64,000 nt of DNA from Caulobacter sp. FWC2 (GCF_002742625.1 NZ_PEBF01000001.1:3782001-3846000), one strand, 5' to 3'. Counted from the first letter of the stretch, positions 25,715 to 36,890 are shown. Notes: a model not told the origin generated them from the sequence alone. Program-made: numbers and translations.

Positions 25715-25856
25715 CTTCTCCCCCTTCCGCCTTGATGGGGGAAGGGTCGGGGATGGGGGTGAACAGCGGTGGCGGACGTCACTGAGGCCGCGCCTAATCC
25801 TGAAGCGGGGTCACCCCCACCCTGCCCCTCCCCCATCAAGGGGGAGGAAAACTTCG
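25715..25856. repeat. Inverted repeat element between adhC-type gene and fghA
   Basis: About 140 bp flanked by a left arm with CTCCCCCTTCCGCCTTGATG and a right arm with CCCCCATCAAGGGGGAGG, with GGGGATGGGGG and CACCCCCACCC between. It resembles the repeat at 45081-45200, and both are copies of a C/G-run intergenic repeat family. Confidence 0.7.
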
Positions 25857-25857
25857 C

Positions 25858-26967
<1,110 letters not shown>

Positions 26968-27068
26968 CGAGTTGGCCTCATGCAGATTCTGTCGGCCGCA
27001 CCTTGGCCAAACCGAGCGCCCTGGTCGAGGCCCGTGTTGGGTTGCAAACGGACAGGACCTTCACAGGG

Positions 27069-28304
27069 ATGTTAGTGACCCCGCCCGGCGCGGCCACTAG
27101 ACTGACAGCGACCGTGAGGACTTCTGACTTGTATTCTATCGACAGCGACATCGCCGCGATCGGCAGGATCGACGTGGTCCCCAAGATCCTGGACGTGGTG
27201 TGCCGCACGACGGGCATGGGCTTCGCGGCCGTCGCCCGGGTGACCGGCGAGCGCTGGGTGGCCTGTGCGGTCAAGGACGACATCGCCTTTGGCTTGAAGC
27301 CCGGCGGCGAACTGGAACTAACCAGCACCATCTGCGACGAGATCCGCCTGAGCGGCGTCGCGGTCGTCATCGACCATGTGGCCGAGGATCCCGACTTTCG
27401 CGATCATCACACGCCGGCCCAGTACGGTTTCCAAAGCTATATCTCCACGCCGATCCGCTGCGACGGGCAGTTCTTCGGCACGCTATGCGCCATCGACCCG
27501 GATCCGGCGCGCCTGCGCACGCCCGAGATAATCGGCATGTTCGAGTTGTTCGCCGACATGATCGGCAGCCAGCTGGAAATCCAACAGCGGCTGGCGCGTA
27601 GCCAGGCCGCCCTGCTGGACGCCCAGGCCACCTCCGAGCTTCGCGACCAGTTCATCGCGGTGCTGGGCCATGACCTGCGCAATCCTTTGGCCGCGATCGA
27701 TGGCGGCGTGCGGCTGCTGAACAAGACCCCGCTGAACGAGCGCGGAACCTGGGTAGTCGGCGAGATCACCAAGAGCGTCGCCCGCATGGCCGATCTGATC
27801 GACGACGTGCTGGACTTCGCGCGCGGTCGCCTCGGCGGCGGCATCGGGATCGAGCGCCGCGAGAACCTGGGTCTCGCCGAATCCCTCGAGGAAGTGGTCA
27901 ACGAACTGCGGACGGGGAATCCGACCCGCGTTGTCATCAGCGACATCCGCCTCAGCCAGGCTCCGGCCGTCGACATCGGCCGGATCAATCAACTGCTGTC
28001 CAATCTTGTCGGCAACGCCCTGACCCACGGCGCTAAGGACCAGCCGGTGCGGATCGAGGCTCTCGACGAGGGTGGCGTGTTCCGCGTGTCGGTGGCCAAT
28101 GGCGGTGCGCCGATTCCGGCGGATACCGCCCAGCGCCTGTTCCAGCCGTTCGTCCGTATCTCCTCGGCCCCGACCCAGGGCGGGCTGGGCCTGGGGCTCT
28201 ACATCGCGTCCGAGATCGCCCGCGCCCACGGCGGGACCCTGACGGTGACGTCCGACGAGCACGAGACTCGCTTCACCTTCGCCATGCCAATCGCCGGAAC
28301 CTGA
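27069..28304 (+). CDS. Soluble GAF-domain sensor histidine kinase
   Basis: 411 residues from the ATG at 27069; a TTG at 27003 and a TTG at 27129 (GAGGA before it) are alternatives. A GAF domain spans about 35-175 (RTTGMGFAAVARV, GFQSYISTPI, GTLCAID), followed by HisKA with His201 in LGHDLRNPLA and an HATPase domain ending GGLGLGLYIASEIARAHGG. No membrane segment and no receiver, so it is cytosolic. No adjacent response regulator was found. The GAF ligand is unknown. Confidence 0.85.
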   Translation: MLVTPPGAATRLTATVRTSDLYSIDSDIAAIGRIDVVPKILDVVCRTTGMGFAAVARVTGERWVACAVKDDIAFGLKPGGELELTSTICDEIRLSGVAVVIDHVAEDPDFRDHHTPAQYGFQSYISTPIRCDGQFFGTLCAIDPDPARLRTPEIIGMFELFADMIGSQLEIQQRLARSQAALLDAQATSELRDQFIAVLGHDLRNPLAAIDGGVRLLNKTPLNERGTWVVGEITKSVARMADLIDDVLDFARGRLGGGIGIERRENLGLAESLEEVVNELRTGNPTRVVISDIRLSQAPAVDIGRINQLLSNLVGNALTHGAKDQPVRIEALDEGGVFRVSVANGGAPIPADTAQRLFQPFVRISSAPTQGGLGLGLYIASEIARAHGGTLTVTSDEHETRFTFAMPIAGT

Positions 28305-28312
28305 GTCGCCGA

Positions 28313-29593
28313 TCAGGCCTTGACCACCGCTGGCATCCTGAAGCGGCCGTCCAGCAGCTCGGCCTTGGGCAGATAGGCGCGCAGATAGAGGGCGAACGGC
28401 CCCGACTTCGGCGCCGGGAGCCAGTTGGCGCTCTTGTCGCCGCCGGGGTCGGTCCGGCCGATCCAGAGGTCGAGGGCACCATCGGCGTTTCGCTTCAGAC
28501 CCGGCGTGCGATCGCCGATCGCGTAGCGCTTGATCGGGTTGTCGGTGAAGAAGAACTGGCCGTCGGCCGTGGCCTCGTACATCGACAGCGACCAGAAGCC
28601 GTCCAGCGGCAGCTGGGCCGGCAGGCTCAGGCGATAGGGGCCGTCGCCCGTGAAGGTCCCCGCCCCGTCGTCGCCGGCCGCCTTCAGATACATGGCCTCA
28701 GCCACGGGCAGCGCGCCCAGGCCCTGCAGGGCGACAATGGCGCGGTAGAGATAGTCCTGGCCGTAGTCGCCGAGGTTGGGACGTGGATAGGCCCAGCCGC
28801 CGGTGAACACCTGCCGCCCCCTGGCGAAGACGGTGATCATCTTGGCCTCGTCGACGCCGTCGGCGGCCGCGGCCTCGCTGAACGGCCCCGCGCCGAGGAA
28901 GGCGCTGGTGCGGCGCAGGATCTTCAGATCGGTCGGCGGGGCCGGATCGCTGGCCAGCAGGGCGCGCGCGGCGGCGAAATAGTCAGCCGGCTTGGCGTCG
29001 CGGGCGGCGTAGGCGGCAAGCGGTCCGCCTGGCGGTCCCTTCAGCACGAAGCCGTCCTGGGCCTTATGAGTGGCGGCCAGATCCTCGCCGCCGTCGGTCA
29101 GGATGCGGACCAGCATCCAGGCATGCGGGGTGGCGATGCGGACAGGGGTGGGACCGGTCGAGGCCTGGCCCGGTCCGACCAGGGTGAAGGTTCCCCCGTC
29201 ACCGCCGATCGTCCGCGTGCCCAGCACCACGTTGTTGTTGGTGAACATGTCCATCACCGCCACCGAATAGTAGCGCTGGCCCATGGGCGGGATGGTCAGG
29301 GTCACCGGCCCCCTGGAGAGATCCAGGAAGGCCGGCGAATAGAGGGTGTCGTTGTTGGGCGTCGTCACCCAGCGGGCCGTGTGGTCCGACAGGGTGCGCG
29401 TGTGTCGCAAAGCATTGACCGCCGCGCCAGGGATCTTGAGGATCCGCTCGCGGGTGGTCGCCATCTCGATCAGCGGCAGGGCGTAGAGATAGGCGTCCCT
29501 GGCGGCCATGGCGTCTCCCTGGGCCGCCTGAGTAGCCCAGGCTGGCGACAGGCCCAGCGCGCCGGCCACGGCCAGCAGTTCTCGACGGTTCAT
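28313..29593 (-). CDS. DUF1254/DUF1214 domain protein, exported
   Basis: 426 residues from the ATG at 29593, preceded by GGGAGGG. The N-terminus MNRRELLAVAGALGLSPAWA is a Tat-like or Sec signal. DUF1254 occupies the N-terminal half (TPNNDTLYSPAFLDLSRGPVT) and DUF1214 the C-terminal part (GFWSLSMYEATADGQFFFTDNP). The enzymatic role of this family is unknown. It converges with the GAF kinase gene, 8 bp away. Confidence 0.85.
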   Translation of the reverse strand: MNRRELLAVAGALGLSPAWATQAAQGDAMAARDAYLYALPLIEMATTRERILKIPGAAVNALRHTRTLSDHTARWVTTPNNDTLYSPAFLDLSRGPVTLTIPPMGQRYYSVAVMDMFTNNNVVLGTRTIGGDGGTFTLVGPGQASTGPTPVRIATPHAWMLVRILTDGGEDLAATHKAQDGFVLKGPPGGPLAAYAARDAKPADYFAAARALLASDPAPPTDLKILRRTSAFLGAGPFSEAAAADGVDEAKMITVFARGRQVFTGGWAYPRPNLGDYGQDYLYRAIVALQGLGALPVAEAMYLKAAGDDGAGTFTGDGPYRLSLPAQLPLDGFWSLSMYEATADGQFFFTDNPIKRYAIGDRTPGLKRNADGALDLWIGRTDPGGDKSANWLPAPKSGPFALYLRAYLPKAELLDGRFRMPAVVKA

Positions 29594-29679
29594 CACGCCC
29601 TCCCCGAACGTTTGTTTGATCGGGAGTGAACGCGCGAACCGCGCGAGACGCAAGGCCCGTGGCTGGCCTCTCGCCGGCT

Positions 29680-30096
29680 TCAGGCGGCGTGGGCGAGGCG
29701 CGCGGCGTGGACAACGCTCTGCAGGGTGATGATGGTGGCGTCGACCCGTTCATGGGCGTCCGAGCCGACCACCTTGCGCATCACCGCCGTCGACAGGCCG
29801 CGCCGCAGGTGGCCCAGTGCGCGGGGCGGGGCGACCAGGATCACATGATCGAAGCCTTGGCGGGCGTTCAGGTCGTCGATGCGACGGGCCAGGTCATCCA
29901 GGAACGCCTTCTCTGCCCGGTCATGGGCGTCGCCGGCATGGGTGATGTGACTGGGCGCGGCGTGGTCGTGCTGCTCCTTCAGGCCGGGCAGCCATTCAGG
30001 ACGATCATGCAGCGGACCGTCGAGGCGCGGCTGCTCCAGCAGCCGGGCGCGGCGTCCGTCCGCGACGACGATCAGGGTTCTTGCGTCGGGGGTCAT
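29680..30096 (-). CDS. Host-attachment protein family (PF10116-type)
   Basis: 138 residues from the ATG at 30096, preceded by AGGAG. RTLIVVADGRRARLLE at the start and LVAPPRALGHLRRGL later are typical of this family, whose Agrobacterium member was linked to plant cell attachment. Several family members resemble the archaeal eRF1/Rof-like fold, and their real biochemical function is uncertain. It stands between the DUF1254 gene and trmJ on the same strand. An upstream extension to 30219 is rejected. Confidence 0.75.
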   Translation of the reverse strand: MTPDARTLIVVADGRRARLLEQPRLDGPLHDRPEWLPGLKEQHDHAAPSHITHAGDAHDRAEKAFLDDLARRIDDLNARQGFDHVILVAPPRALGHLRRGLSTAVMRKVVGSDAHERVDATIITLQSVVHAARLAHAA

Positions 30097-30202
30097 GCGA
30101 AAAGCTCCTTGGCCTTGACCCAGAAAGCCTGCGCCCTCGCGCGCCGCCGGCGGATGATCGACGTCAAAAACCCGCCGGACGACAGCCCTTAAAGGTTCGC
30201 TC

Positions 30203-31018
30203 TTAAGGCGCTTCGCCATCCGACTTGGCGGCCTTCTGCGCGGCCAGCTTAGCCAGCACCCTTCCGCGCCCCTTGCTCAGCGCGGTGACCACACCCCGGA
30301 AGGTGCGGACCTCCTGGTCGCTCAATCGGGCGCGGGCCAGGGGGACGCGCAGGTTGCGGACCATCGAGGGCTTCTTCTCCGGCGGATGGTAGAAGCCGGC
30401 CTTGTCCAGTTCGCCCTCGAGGTGCTCGTAGAGGCCCATCAGGGTCGCCTGGTCGGCCGGCTCCTCGACATTCTGCTCGAACTTCTTCCAGGGCCGGTCG
30501 TCCTGGGTCATCTTCCATTCGTAGGCGTTGATCGACACCGCCTGGGCCAGGTTCAGCGAGCGGAAGCGCTCGTCGATCGGGATCGAGACGATGGCCTGGC
30601 AGAGGGCGATGTCGTGGGTCTCCAGCCCCGCGCGCTCGCCGCCGAACAGCAGGCCGACGCCGCGGCCCAGGTCGACCTCCTCGGCCAGGTGGCCGGCGCT
30701 CTCGCGCGGGGTGTAGACCGGCAGGCGCGTCTCGCGCGGGCGGGCCGTGGTGGCGTAAACCAGCTTCAGGTCGGCGATCGCCGCTTCCAGCGTGTCGAAA
30801 ACCTTGGCGTCGTCTAGCGGCCAGCTCGCGCCCGAGGCGCTGGCCCAGGCCCGCTCCTGCGGCCAGCCGTCGCGCGGCCGGACCAGACGCAGGTCATAGA
30901 GCCCGAAATTGGCCATCACCCGGGCCACCGCGCCGATGTTCTCGGCCAGCTGGGGCTCGTTGAGGATCACGCAGGGGGGCGTGACTTTGGGCGGGACGGG
31001 CTTGAAGTCTTCGGTCAT
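30203..31018 (-). CDS. trmJ: tRNA (cytidine/uridine-2'-O-)-methyltransferase TrmJ-like
   Basis: 271 residues from the ATG at 31018. The SPOUT knot motifs are intact: the motif 1 region EPQLAENIGAVARVMANFG at 21-39, GGERAGLE at 126-133 and SLNLAQAV at 154-161. TrmJ methylates the 2'-O position of nucleotide 32 in some tRNAs using SAM. The C-terminal extension is charged, as in other alphaproteobacterial copies. It is divergent from a lipoprotein gene across 77 bp. Confidence 0.9.
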   Translation of the reverse strand: MTEDFKPVPPKVTPPCVILNEPQLAENIGAVARVMANFGLYDLRLVRPRDGWPQERAWASASGASWPLDDAKVFDTLEAAIADLKLVYATTARPRETRLPVYTPRESAGHLAEEVDLGRGVGLLFGGERAGLETHDIALCQAIVSIPIDERFRSLNLAQAVSINAYEWKMTQDDRPWKKFEQNVEEPADQATLMGLYEHLEGELDKAGFYHPPEKKPSMVRNLRVPLARARLSDQEVRTFRGVVTALSKGRGRVLAKLAAQKAAKSDGEAP

Positions 31019-31095
31019 CCGCACCCTTTGCCGCCGACAGCACACCGTATGCAAGAGGCAGAGCAGCCGAACCGCCACGGCCGCGTTTAGCCCGC

Positions 31096-32091
31096 ATGAC
31101 TCGCCGCACCCTCCTGACCGCCCTCCTCGCCCTGCCCTTGTTGGCCTCTTGCGGCGAGAAGCCGATGCTGGGGCAGGAAGAGCCGGCCATGAAGCCCAAG
31201 AACCTCCAGAAGCGCATCGAGGCCATCGCCGCCCGCGCCGCGCCGGCCGTGTTGGGCGTGGCGGTCGAGGACCTGGGCACGCGCCAGCTGTGGGCGTTCA
31301 ATGGCGACCGGCGCTTCGCCCTGGGCGGGGCCGCGCGCATCCCGATCCTGGCGGCGGTGATGGCCGAGACCGAGGCCGGACGCCTGCCGCTGGATGAGAT
31401 CGTGACCGTTCGCGATGTCGACCTGTCGCCGCCGCCCAGCGCCGTCGCCGACGCCTGGCCGGGCCGTAACACCTGGAGTATCGCCGAGTTGGAGACCCTG
31501 GCCCGTCAAGGCGACAACACCGCGCTGGACCTGCTGATCAAGCGGGTCGGCGGACCCGGCGCCGTCAATGGCTGGCTGGACGTCAAGCGGATCGAGCACG
31601 TCAGCGTCGACCGCTATCGCCGCCAGATCGCCACCGACGCCCGAGGCCTGGCCTCGTTCCGCGCCGGCTGGAAAGGCGAAGCCGCCTGGCGCAAGGCGGT
31701 CGACGCCGTGCCGGCCGACCAGCGCGCCAAGGCCGCCCGTGAACGCGCGACCGACCCGCGCGACACCGCCACGCCTATCGGCTTGCTGCGCCTGATGGAG
31801 GCCTTCACCAATCGCGAGCTGTTCTACAAGCCAGATCCGGCCCGCCTGCTGGGTCGCGACGCCGGCTACCTGGCCAAAGCCTTGCCGGCCGGCGCGCGGA
31901 TCATCCAATTGGCCGGCGCCGCGCGGCCGGACCTCGGCGTGCAGCCGACCAACCACGCCGCGGCCTTCGTCGAGTTGAAGGACGGCCGCCGGATCGCCTT
32001 CGTCGTCTTCCTGACCGCCTCGACCGCCGACGCCGCCCAGCGCGAGGCGATCATCACCGACGTCGGCGAGGCGGTGCTGAAGGAATTCTAG
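31096..32091 (+). CDS. Class A beta-lactamase-fold lipoprotein without catalytic residues
   Basis: 331 residues. Lipobox LLASC gives a lipidated Cys19. The fold matches class A enzymes along the whole chain: DRRFALGGAARIPILA aligns with the active-site helix, QGDNTALDLLI with the SDN loop, and DPRDTATP with the omega-loop end. The serine is Gly78, the lysine Arg81, the SDN serine Gly139, and the KTG equivalent is LAG (272-274). Hydrolysis of beta-lactams is therefore not expected. It may be a periplasmic binding or scaffold protein. Its stop overlaps the next converging gene by 4 bp. Confidence 0.85.
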   Translation: MTRRTLLTALLALPLLASCGEKPMLGQEEPAMKPKNLQKRIEAIAARAAPAVLGVAVEDLGTRQLWAFNGDRRFALGGAARIPILAAVMAETEAGRLPLDEIVTVRDVDLSPPPSAVADAWPGRNTWSIAELETLARQGDNTALDLLIKRVGGPGAVNGWLDVKRIEHVSVDRYRRQIATDARGLASFRAGWKGEAAWRKAVDAVPADQRAKAARERATDPRDTATPIGLLRLMEAFTNRELFYKPDPARLLGRDAGYLAKALPAGARIIQLAGAARPDLGVQPTNHAAAFVELKDGRRIAFVVFLTASTADAAQREAIITDVGEAVLKEF

Positions 32092-34574
32092 CCGTTCTTA
32101 GCTCTCGCCAGGGCTTCCAGCAGTTGGGCCGGGTGCAGCGGCTTGGCCAGGTGCAGGTCAGCGCCGGCGGCCTGGGCGGCGGCGATGTGCTCTTCCATGG
32201 CGTTGGCGGTCAGCATGATCACCAGGATCGGCGGCGCCCCCGAGGCGGCCTCGCGGGCGCGGATGGCCCGGGTGGCCGACAGCCCGTCCATGACCGGCAT
32301 CTGCATGTCCATCAGCACCGCGTCGAAACGGGCCCGGTCCAGCGCCTGCAAGGCCGCCTCGCCGTCGCCGACCATGGTCAGATCGACCCCGAACGGCTCC
32401 AGCACGATCTCGACGACCTTGCGGTTGGTCGGGTGATCCTCGGCCACCAGGACCCGCATGCCCTCCAGCGAGATCTCGCGATCCTCCTCGATCGCGGCCT
32501 CGGCCAGGTTGGCGCAGCGGGTCAAAGGCAGGAGCACCTCGAAGCGCGCGCCATGACCCGGCGAGGCGTCGGCGCTGATGCCGCCGCCCATCATTTCGGC
32601 CAAGGCGGCGCAGATCGACAGGCCCAACCCTGTGCCGCCGAACTGGCGGGTGATCGACTGGTCGGCCTGGACGAAGCGCTTGAACAGGCGTTCGCGCACG
32701 CCCTCGTCGAAGCCGACGCCTGAGTCGCGAACGACAAAGCGGACCTTGTCGTCCACTCTATCGACTTCAAGCGACACCTCGCCCTGGGCGGTGAACTTCA
32801 CGGCGTTGGCCAGCAGGTTGGAAAGGATCTGGCTGATCCGTCCCGAGTCGCCCTCGTAGGTCCCTTCCGCATCGGGCGAGACCGACCAGCGGAACACCAG
32901 GTGCTTGGCCTCGGCGGCGGCGGCGTGCAGTTCGGCCATACCGCGCACCAGTTGGGACAGGTCGAAGGGCCCGGTGGTCAGTTGGAACTCGCCAGCCTCG
33001 ATCTTGGAGACATCCAGTATGTCGCCCAGCACCTGCTCCAGCAGGCGTCCCGACGACGACACCAGAGCCGCCAGCTCGCGGCGCGCGACGGGATCCTCCT
33101 CGTCGCCCAGGCGATCGCCGATGGCGATGACCCCGTTCAGCGGCGTGCGCAGCTCATGGGACATATTGGCCAGGAACACCGACTTGGCCTGGTTAGCGCG
33201 TTCAAGCTCGGCAGTGCGCTCGGCCACGCGGTCCTCAAGCGAGCGCCGCAGTTCCTCATTGCGCTCGCGCTGGCTGCGCAGAGCCCGTGCCAGGGAGCCG
33301 ATCTCGTCGGTGCGGCGCTCGATCGGTTCGGCGGCGGCGGGGTCGCCCCGGCGCTGGGCCTCGGCCAGGGCCTCCAGCGGCGCGGCCACCATCTGGTTGG
33401 TCAGGCGATAGAGCAGCAGCACCTGCAAGGCCACGCCGATGAAGCCGAACAGCAGCACCCAAGAGGCCGTCTTCAGCGACGACCAGACGATATCGCCCGA
33501 CGGGAAGGTCACCACGAACCACCAGCCCGGCTCGACCAGGCGACCATAGGCGACGAGCCGGTCGCCCTTGGGCGTCAGCACGGCGCCGACGTCGCGCTTC
33601 TGGGCGCGGATCGTGTCGACCAGGCCCTTAAGGTCGTTGTCGACCTCGAACTTGCGCAGCAGGGCCGCGTCGACGACACCGTTGCGCGACAGGCCCTGGG
33701 CGCCGACCAGTTCACCGTCATCGGCGACGATTAGATTCCGCCCTCCGGGAAGGGCGTCAGCCACCGCGCGCGACAAATAGCTGTCCAGCGACAGGGTGGT
33801 GCCGAACGCTCCCTTGAACTGGTCCCTGTAATAGTAGGGCGTCATGCAGGCCGCGTTCAGCGCCCGGCCGCTGGGGTCGGAAACAAGCCGCCGCAGCTTG
33901 GTGCACTTCATGACCCGGTCCGGATTGTTCTCCGGCAGGGTCAGCAGGTTCATCTCCTCGTCGGCGATCGACAGGGTCGGCGGGGCGTCGCGGCGGTAGT
34001 AGAGCAGCTTGTCCTGCCGGTGCGGGCCGAACATCACCATCCGCGTCTTGGGCGTGAAGAAGTAGAAGTTGTCGTAGTGGCGGATCCCGGCCTCGCCCGC
34101 CGCGGCCACGACATCGGTGGCGGCGACGAACAGCTGCCGTTCGGGCAAGCTCATGGCGTCGGCTTGGGACAGGTAACCGCCAATGCCGTAGACGTAGTGG
34201 TTGTCGATCCGAGCCCCGTTGAACAGGCCATCGACCGAGCGCCGCGTGCCGTCGCCCTTCTCCGGGAACCATCGCTGGAACCGAGCATCGATCTCAGGGG
34301 CGCCACCCATGTCCAGGCGGCGCGTCAGGGCCTCACTGGCCGCGTCGTGAACCTTGACCAGGTCGGAAAAGAGCCGGTCCTCGGTCTTGACCCGCTCACC
34401 GACATATTCGGCCAGGTGACGGATCTGGGTGTCGGCGGCGCTCTTGCGCACGAAAACGAAGGCCGCCGCCGTCGCAACGCCCGTCACCGCGATCGACAGG
34501 ATCGCCACCATGGTCAGGAGCCGACGCGCCAGTGGCGTCGTCACGGTCGTCACCGTTCCGGGGCTGCTGTTCAA
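32088..34574 (-). CDS. Transmembrane hybrid sensor histidine kinase with periplasmic sensor
   Basis: 828 residues. Helix 1 is about 18-42; the periplasmic region 43-369 looks like a CACHE-type sensor (YFFTPKTRMVMFGP, DAFKGAFGTTLSLD-like strands); helix 2 is about 370-390. HAMP and a coiled coil follow, then HisKA with His473 in MSHELRTPLN, an HATPase domain, and a receiver with Asp756 in LMDMQMPVMDG. No adjacent response regulator is present, so phosphotransfer partners are elsewhere. The ligand is unknown. It converges with the lipoprotein gene with a 4-bp overlap. Confidence 0.92.
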   Translation of the reverse strand: MNSSPGTVTTVTTPLARRLLTMVAILSIAVTGVATAAAFVFVRKSAADTQIRHLAEYVGERVKTEDRLFSDLVKVHDAASEALTRRLDMGGAPEIDARFQRWFPEKGDGTRRSVDGLFNGARIDNHYVYGIGGYLSQADAMSLPERQLFVAATDVVAAAGEAGIRHYDNFYFFTPKTRMVMFGPHRQDKLLYYRRDAPPTLSIADEEMNLLTLPENNPDRVMKCTKLRRLVSDPSGRALNAACMTPYYYRDQFKGAFGTTLSLDSYLSRAVADALPGGRNLIVADDGELVGAQGLSRNGVVDAALLRKFEVDNDLKGLVDTIRAQKRDVGAVLTPKGDRLVAYGRLVEPGWWFVVTFPSGDIVWSSLKTASWVLLFGFIGVALQVLLLYRLTNQMVAAPLEALAEAQRRGDPAAAEPIERRTDEIGSLARALRSQRERNEELRRSLEDRVAERTAELERANQAKSVFLANMSHELRTPLNGVIAIGDRLGDEEDPVARRELAALVSSSGRLLEQVLGDILDVSKIEAGEFQLTTGPFDLSQLVRGMAELHAAAAEAKHLVFRWSVSPDAEGTYEGDSGRISQILSNLLANAVKFTAQGEVSLEVDRVDDKVRFVVRDSGVGFDEGVRERLFKRFVQADQSITRQFGGTGLGLSICAALAEMMGGGISADASPGHGARFEVLLPLTRCANLAEAAIEEDREISLEGMRVLVAEDHPTNRKVVEIVLEPFGVDLTMVGDGEAALQALDRARFDAVLMDMQMPVMDGLSATRAIRAREAASGAPPILVIMLTANAMEEHIAAAQAAGADLHLAKPLHPAQLLEALARAKNG

Positions 34575-34837
34575 AAGTGCTCCCTCAAGCCAGCCCGGGA
34601 CAGACGGGCTAGCGTCATTAAAGAAAGAAGCCGCGTTTCGCGAAACACGGTCGCCCCCGCCCCCCGGAGCCGTTGTCGTAAAAACCCTACGCTGGAAAAC
34701 CGAACTTGTTCACGAGGCCCAACCGACCCGCTTTTCCCCCGCGACGCAACAGTCTATAGGCTCCCGGACCGCGCCGCTTCCTGGCCCTGTGCGCCAGATC
34801 GCCACAGTCGCGCCACCGCCAGAGGAACATCCCCGCA

Positions 34838-36049
34838 ATGGCCAAGATCAAAGTCGCCAATCCCGTCGTCGACATGGACGGCGATGAAATGACCCGCATC
34901 ATCTGGAAGCTCATCAAGGACAAGTTGATCTTCCCGTACCTCGACCTCGAGCTCGACTACTACGACCTGTCGGTTGAGAACCGCGACGCCACCAACGACC
35001 AGGTGACGATCGACGCCGCCGAGGCGACCAAGAAGCACGGCGTCGCCGTCAAGTGCGCCACCATCACCCCCGATGAGCAGCGCGTCACCGAGTTCAATCT
35101 CAAGAAGATGTGGAAGTCGCCCAACGGCACGATCCGCAACATCCTGGGCGGCGTGATCTTCCGTGAGCCGATCATCTGCCAGAACGTGCCGCGCCTTGTG
35201 CCCGGCTGGACCCAGCCGATCATCGTCGGCCGCCACGCGTTCGGCGACCAATACAAGGCCACCGACTTCCTGTTCCCCGGCAAGGGCACCCTGACGATGA
35301 AGTTCGTCGGCGAGGACGGCGCGGTCATCGAGCACGAGATCTACAAAGCCCCGGGCGCCGGCGTGGCCATGGGCATGTACAACCTCGACGAGTCGATCCG
35401 CGACTTCGCGCACGCCTCGTTCGCCTACGGCCTGGGCCGCGGCTATCCGGTCTATCTCTCCACGAAGAACACCATCCTGAAAGCCTATGACGGCCGCTTC
35501 AAGGACATCTTCCAGGAGATTTACGACGCCGAATACGCCGACAAGTTCAAGGCCGCCGGCATCCACTACGAGCACCGCCTGATCGACGACATGGTCGCCT
35601 CGGCGCTGAAGTGGTCGGGCGGCTACGTCTGGGCCTGCAAGAACTACGACGGCGACGTGCAGTCGGACATCGTCGCCCAGGGCTTCGGCTCGCTGGGCCT
35701 GATGACCTCGGTGCTGATGACGCCGGACGGCAAGACGGTCGAAGCCGAAGCCGCCCACGGCACCGTCACCCGCCACTATCGCCAGCATCAGAAGGGCGAG
35801 AGCACCTCGACCAACTCGATCGCCTCGATCTTCGCCTGGACCCGTGGCCTGGCCCACCGCGCCAAGCTGGACGACAATCAGGCCCTGGCCGACTTCGCCC
35901 TGACCCTGGAAAAGGTCTGCGTCGACACCGTCGAAAGCGGCTTCATGACCAAGGATCTGGCGCTGCTGGTCGGCGACAAGCAAGGCTGGCTGACCACGGA
36001 AGGCTTCCTCGACAAGATCGACGAGAACCTGAAGAAGGCCATGGCCTAA
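34838..36049 (+). CDS. icd: NADP-dependent isocitrate dehydrogenase
   Basis: 403 residues of the eukaryote-like NADP-ICDH subfamily common in alphaproteobacteria. It starts [34 protein letters not shown] and [10 protein letters not shown] are family landmarks. The TCA-cycle enzyme makes 2-oxoglutarate and NADPH in the cytoplasm. The 263-bp upstream region shared with the divergent kinase gene carries a 12-bp palindrome (34635-34646). A strong terminator follows. Confidence 0.98.
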   Translation: MAKIKVANPVVDMDGDEMTRIIWKLIKDKLIFPYLDLELDYYDLSVENRDATNDQVTIDAAEATKKHGVAVKCATITPDEQRVTEFNLKKMWKSPNGTIRNILGGVIFREPIICQNVPRLVPGWTQPIIVGRHAFGDQYKATDFLFPGKGTLTMKFVGEDGAVIEHEIYKAPGAGVAMGMYNLDESIRDFAHASFAYGLGRGYPVYLSTKNTILKAYDGRFKDIFQEIYDAEYADKFKAAGIHYEHRLIDDMVASALKWSGGYVWACKNYDGDVQSDIVAQGFGSLGLMTSVLMTPDGKTVEAEAAHGTVTRHYRQHQKGESTSTNSIASIFAWTRGLAHRAKLDDNQALADFALTLEKVCVDTVESGFMTKDLALLVGDKQGWLTTEGFLDKIDENLKKAMA

Positions 36050-36078
36050 GACGTTCGGGCTCCGGCCTGAAACAAGAG

Positions 36079-36104
36079 CGCCCCGGAGGTCATGCTCCGG
36101 GGCG
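36079..36104 (+). terminator. Intrinsic terminator of icd
   Basis: A 10-bp perfect stem (36079-36088 with 36095-36104) and a six-base loop are followed immediately by TTTTT, 30 bp after the icd stop codon. Confidence 0.95.
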
Positions 36105-36117
36105 TTTTTCGATTCCG

Positions 36118-36717
36118 CTACTCCGCTCTGCCGCGCTGCATCAGCGCCCCGGCGAAGTCGATGACGCACATCGAACCCCACTGTCGGTGCCCGCCACAGG
36201 CTACGCCGACGGCGGTGTAGCTGGCCGTGAAGATGTTGCGCCGATGCCCGCGCCCGACCACGCGGCTGTCGATGACCAGTTGCCGCACGACCGCTCGGGC
36301 GTCGTCGTAGCCGTAGGAGATGTTCTCGGCCGCGAGACCCGCATAGACGCCGACGTCGCGGAGGCGCTGCCCCAGGCTTCCGGCCGCGCCATGGCCGACG
36401 TCGCCGCGCGGCCCCTGGACCCGGACATGCTCCAACGCCGCCGCCCCCAGGCGTCGGTCGCCTTTCAACGGAGCCAGAGGCTGCTGGCGCTCCAGAAAAG
36501 CGATCGCCTCCTCCACCGCGTCAGGCTCCTCCTGCCGCAACGTCCACTCAGGCGCGCCTCGCAGCTCTTGGGCATACTCAGCCGGATGGGCGCGAACATA
36601 GTTCAGCTCCGCCAGCACATCCGAGTCGAGATCGGCGGCGTGGGCGGCGACGGGGAGCAGGAAGAACGCCGCGCCGAAGGCGACGGCGGCGCGGACGCTC
36701 AAAGGACGGCGCAACAC
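36118..36717 (-). CDS. CAP/SCP-domain protein, secreted
   Basis: 199 residues from a GTG at 36717 (TTG at 36714 is an alternative). Sec signal ends AHAA near residue 28. A CAP (CRISP/PR-1/SCP) domain follows, with putative pocket residues His97 or His109, Glu131 (AENISYG) and His158 (GRGHRRNIF). Two cysteines (about 174 and 184) may form a disulfide. CAP proteins are secreted; some bind lipids, sterols or metals. The function here is unknown. It converges with icd. Confidence 0.85.
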   Translation of the reverse strand: MLRRPLSVRAAVAFGAAFFLLPVAAHAADLDSDVLAELNYVRAHPAEYAQELRGAPEWTLRQEEPDAVEEAIAFLERQQPLAPLKGDRRLGAAALEHVRVQGPRGDVGHGAAGSLGQRLRDVGVYAGLAAENISYGYDDARAVVRQLVIDSRVVGRGHRRNIFTASYTAVGVACGGHRQWGSMCVIDFAGALMQRGRAE

Positions 36718-36890
36718 GTGGCGTTACTCTCGATACTGAAGTCCTCGAAGATCGCTGATATCAGGGGCGCGCCGTCGCGGCGACCGGCGTGTTGTCGCGC
36801 CCTGCCCCAATGCTCCGCCCGTCCCACGCGAGCGCTATTGCGGGAAACGGCGATAGCTGGGATATCCGACGTTAACCTTTCGGAGGCGGC

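Noticed and set aside
34635-34646. 12-bp perfect palindrome GTTTCGCGAAAC in the icd/kinase intergenic region
   Set aside because: Could be an operator, but a single short palindrome without a linked regulator gene is too weak to report as a feature.
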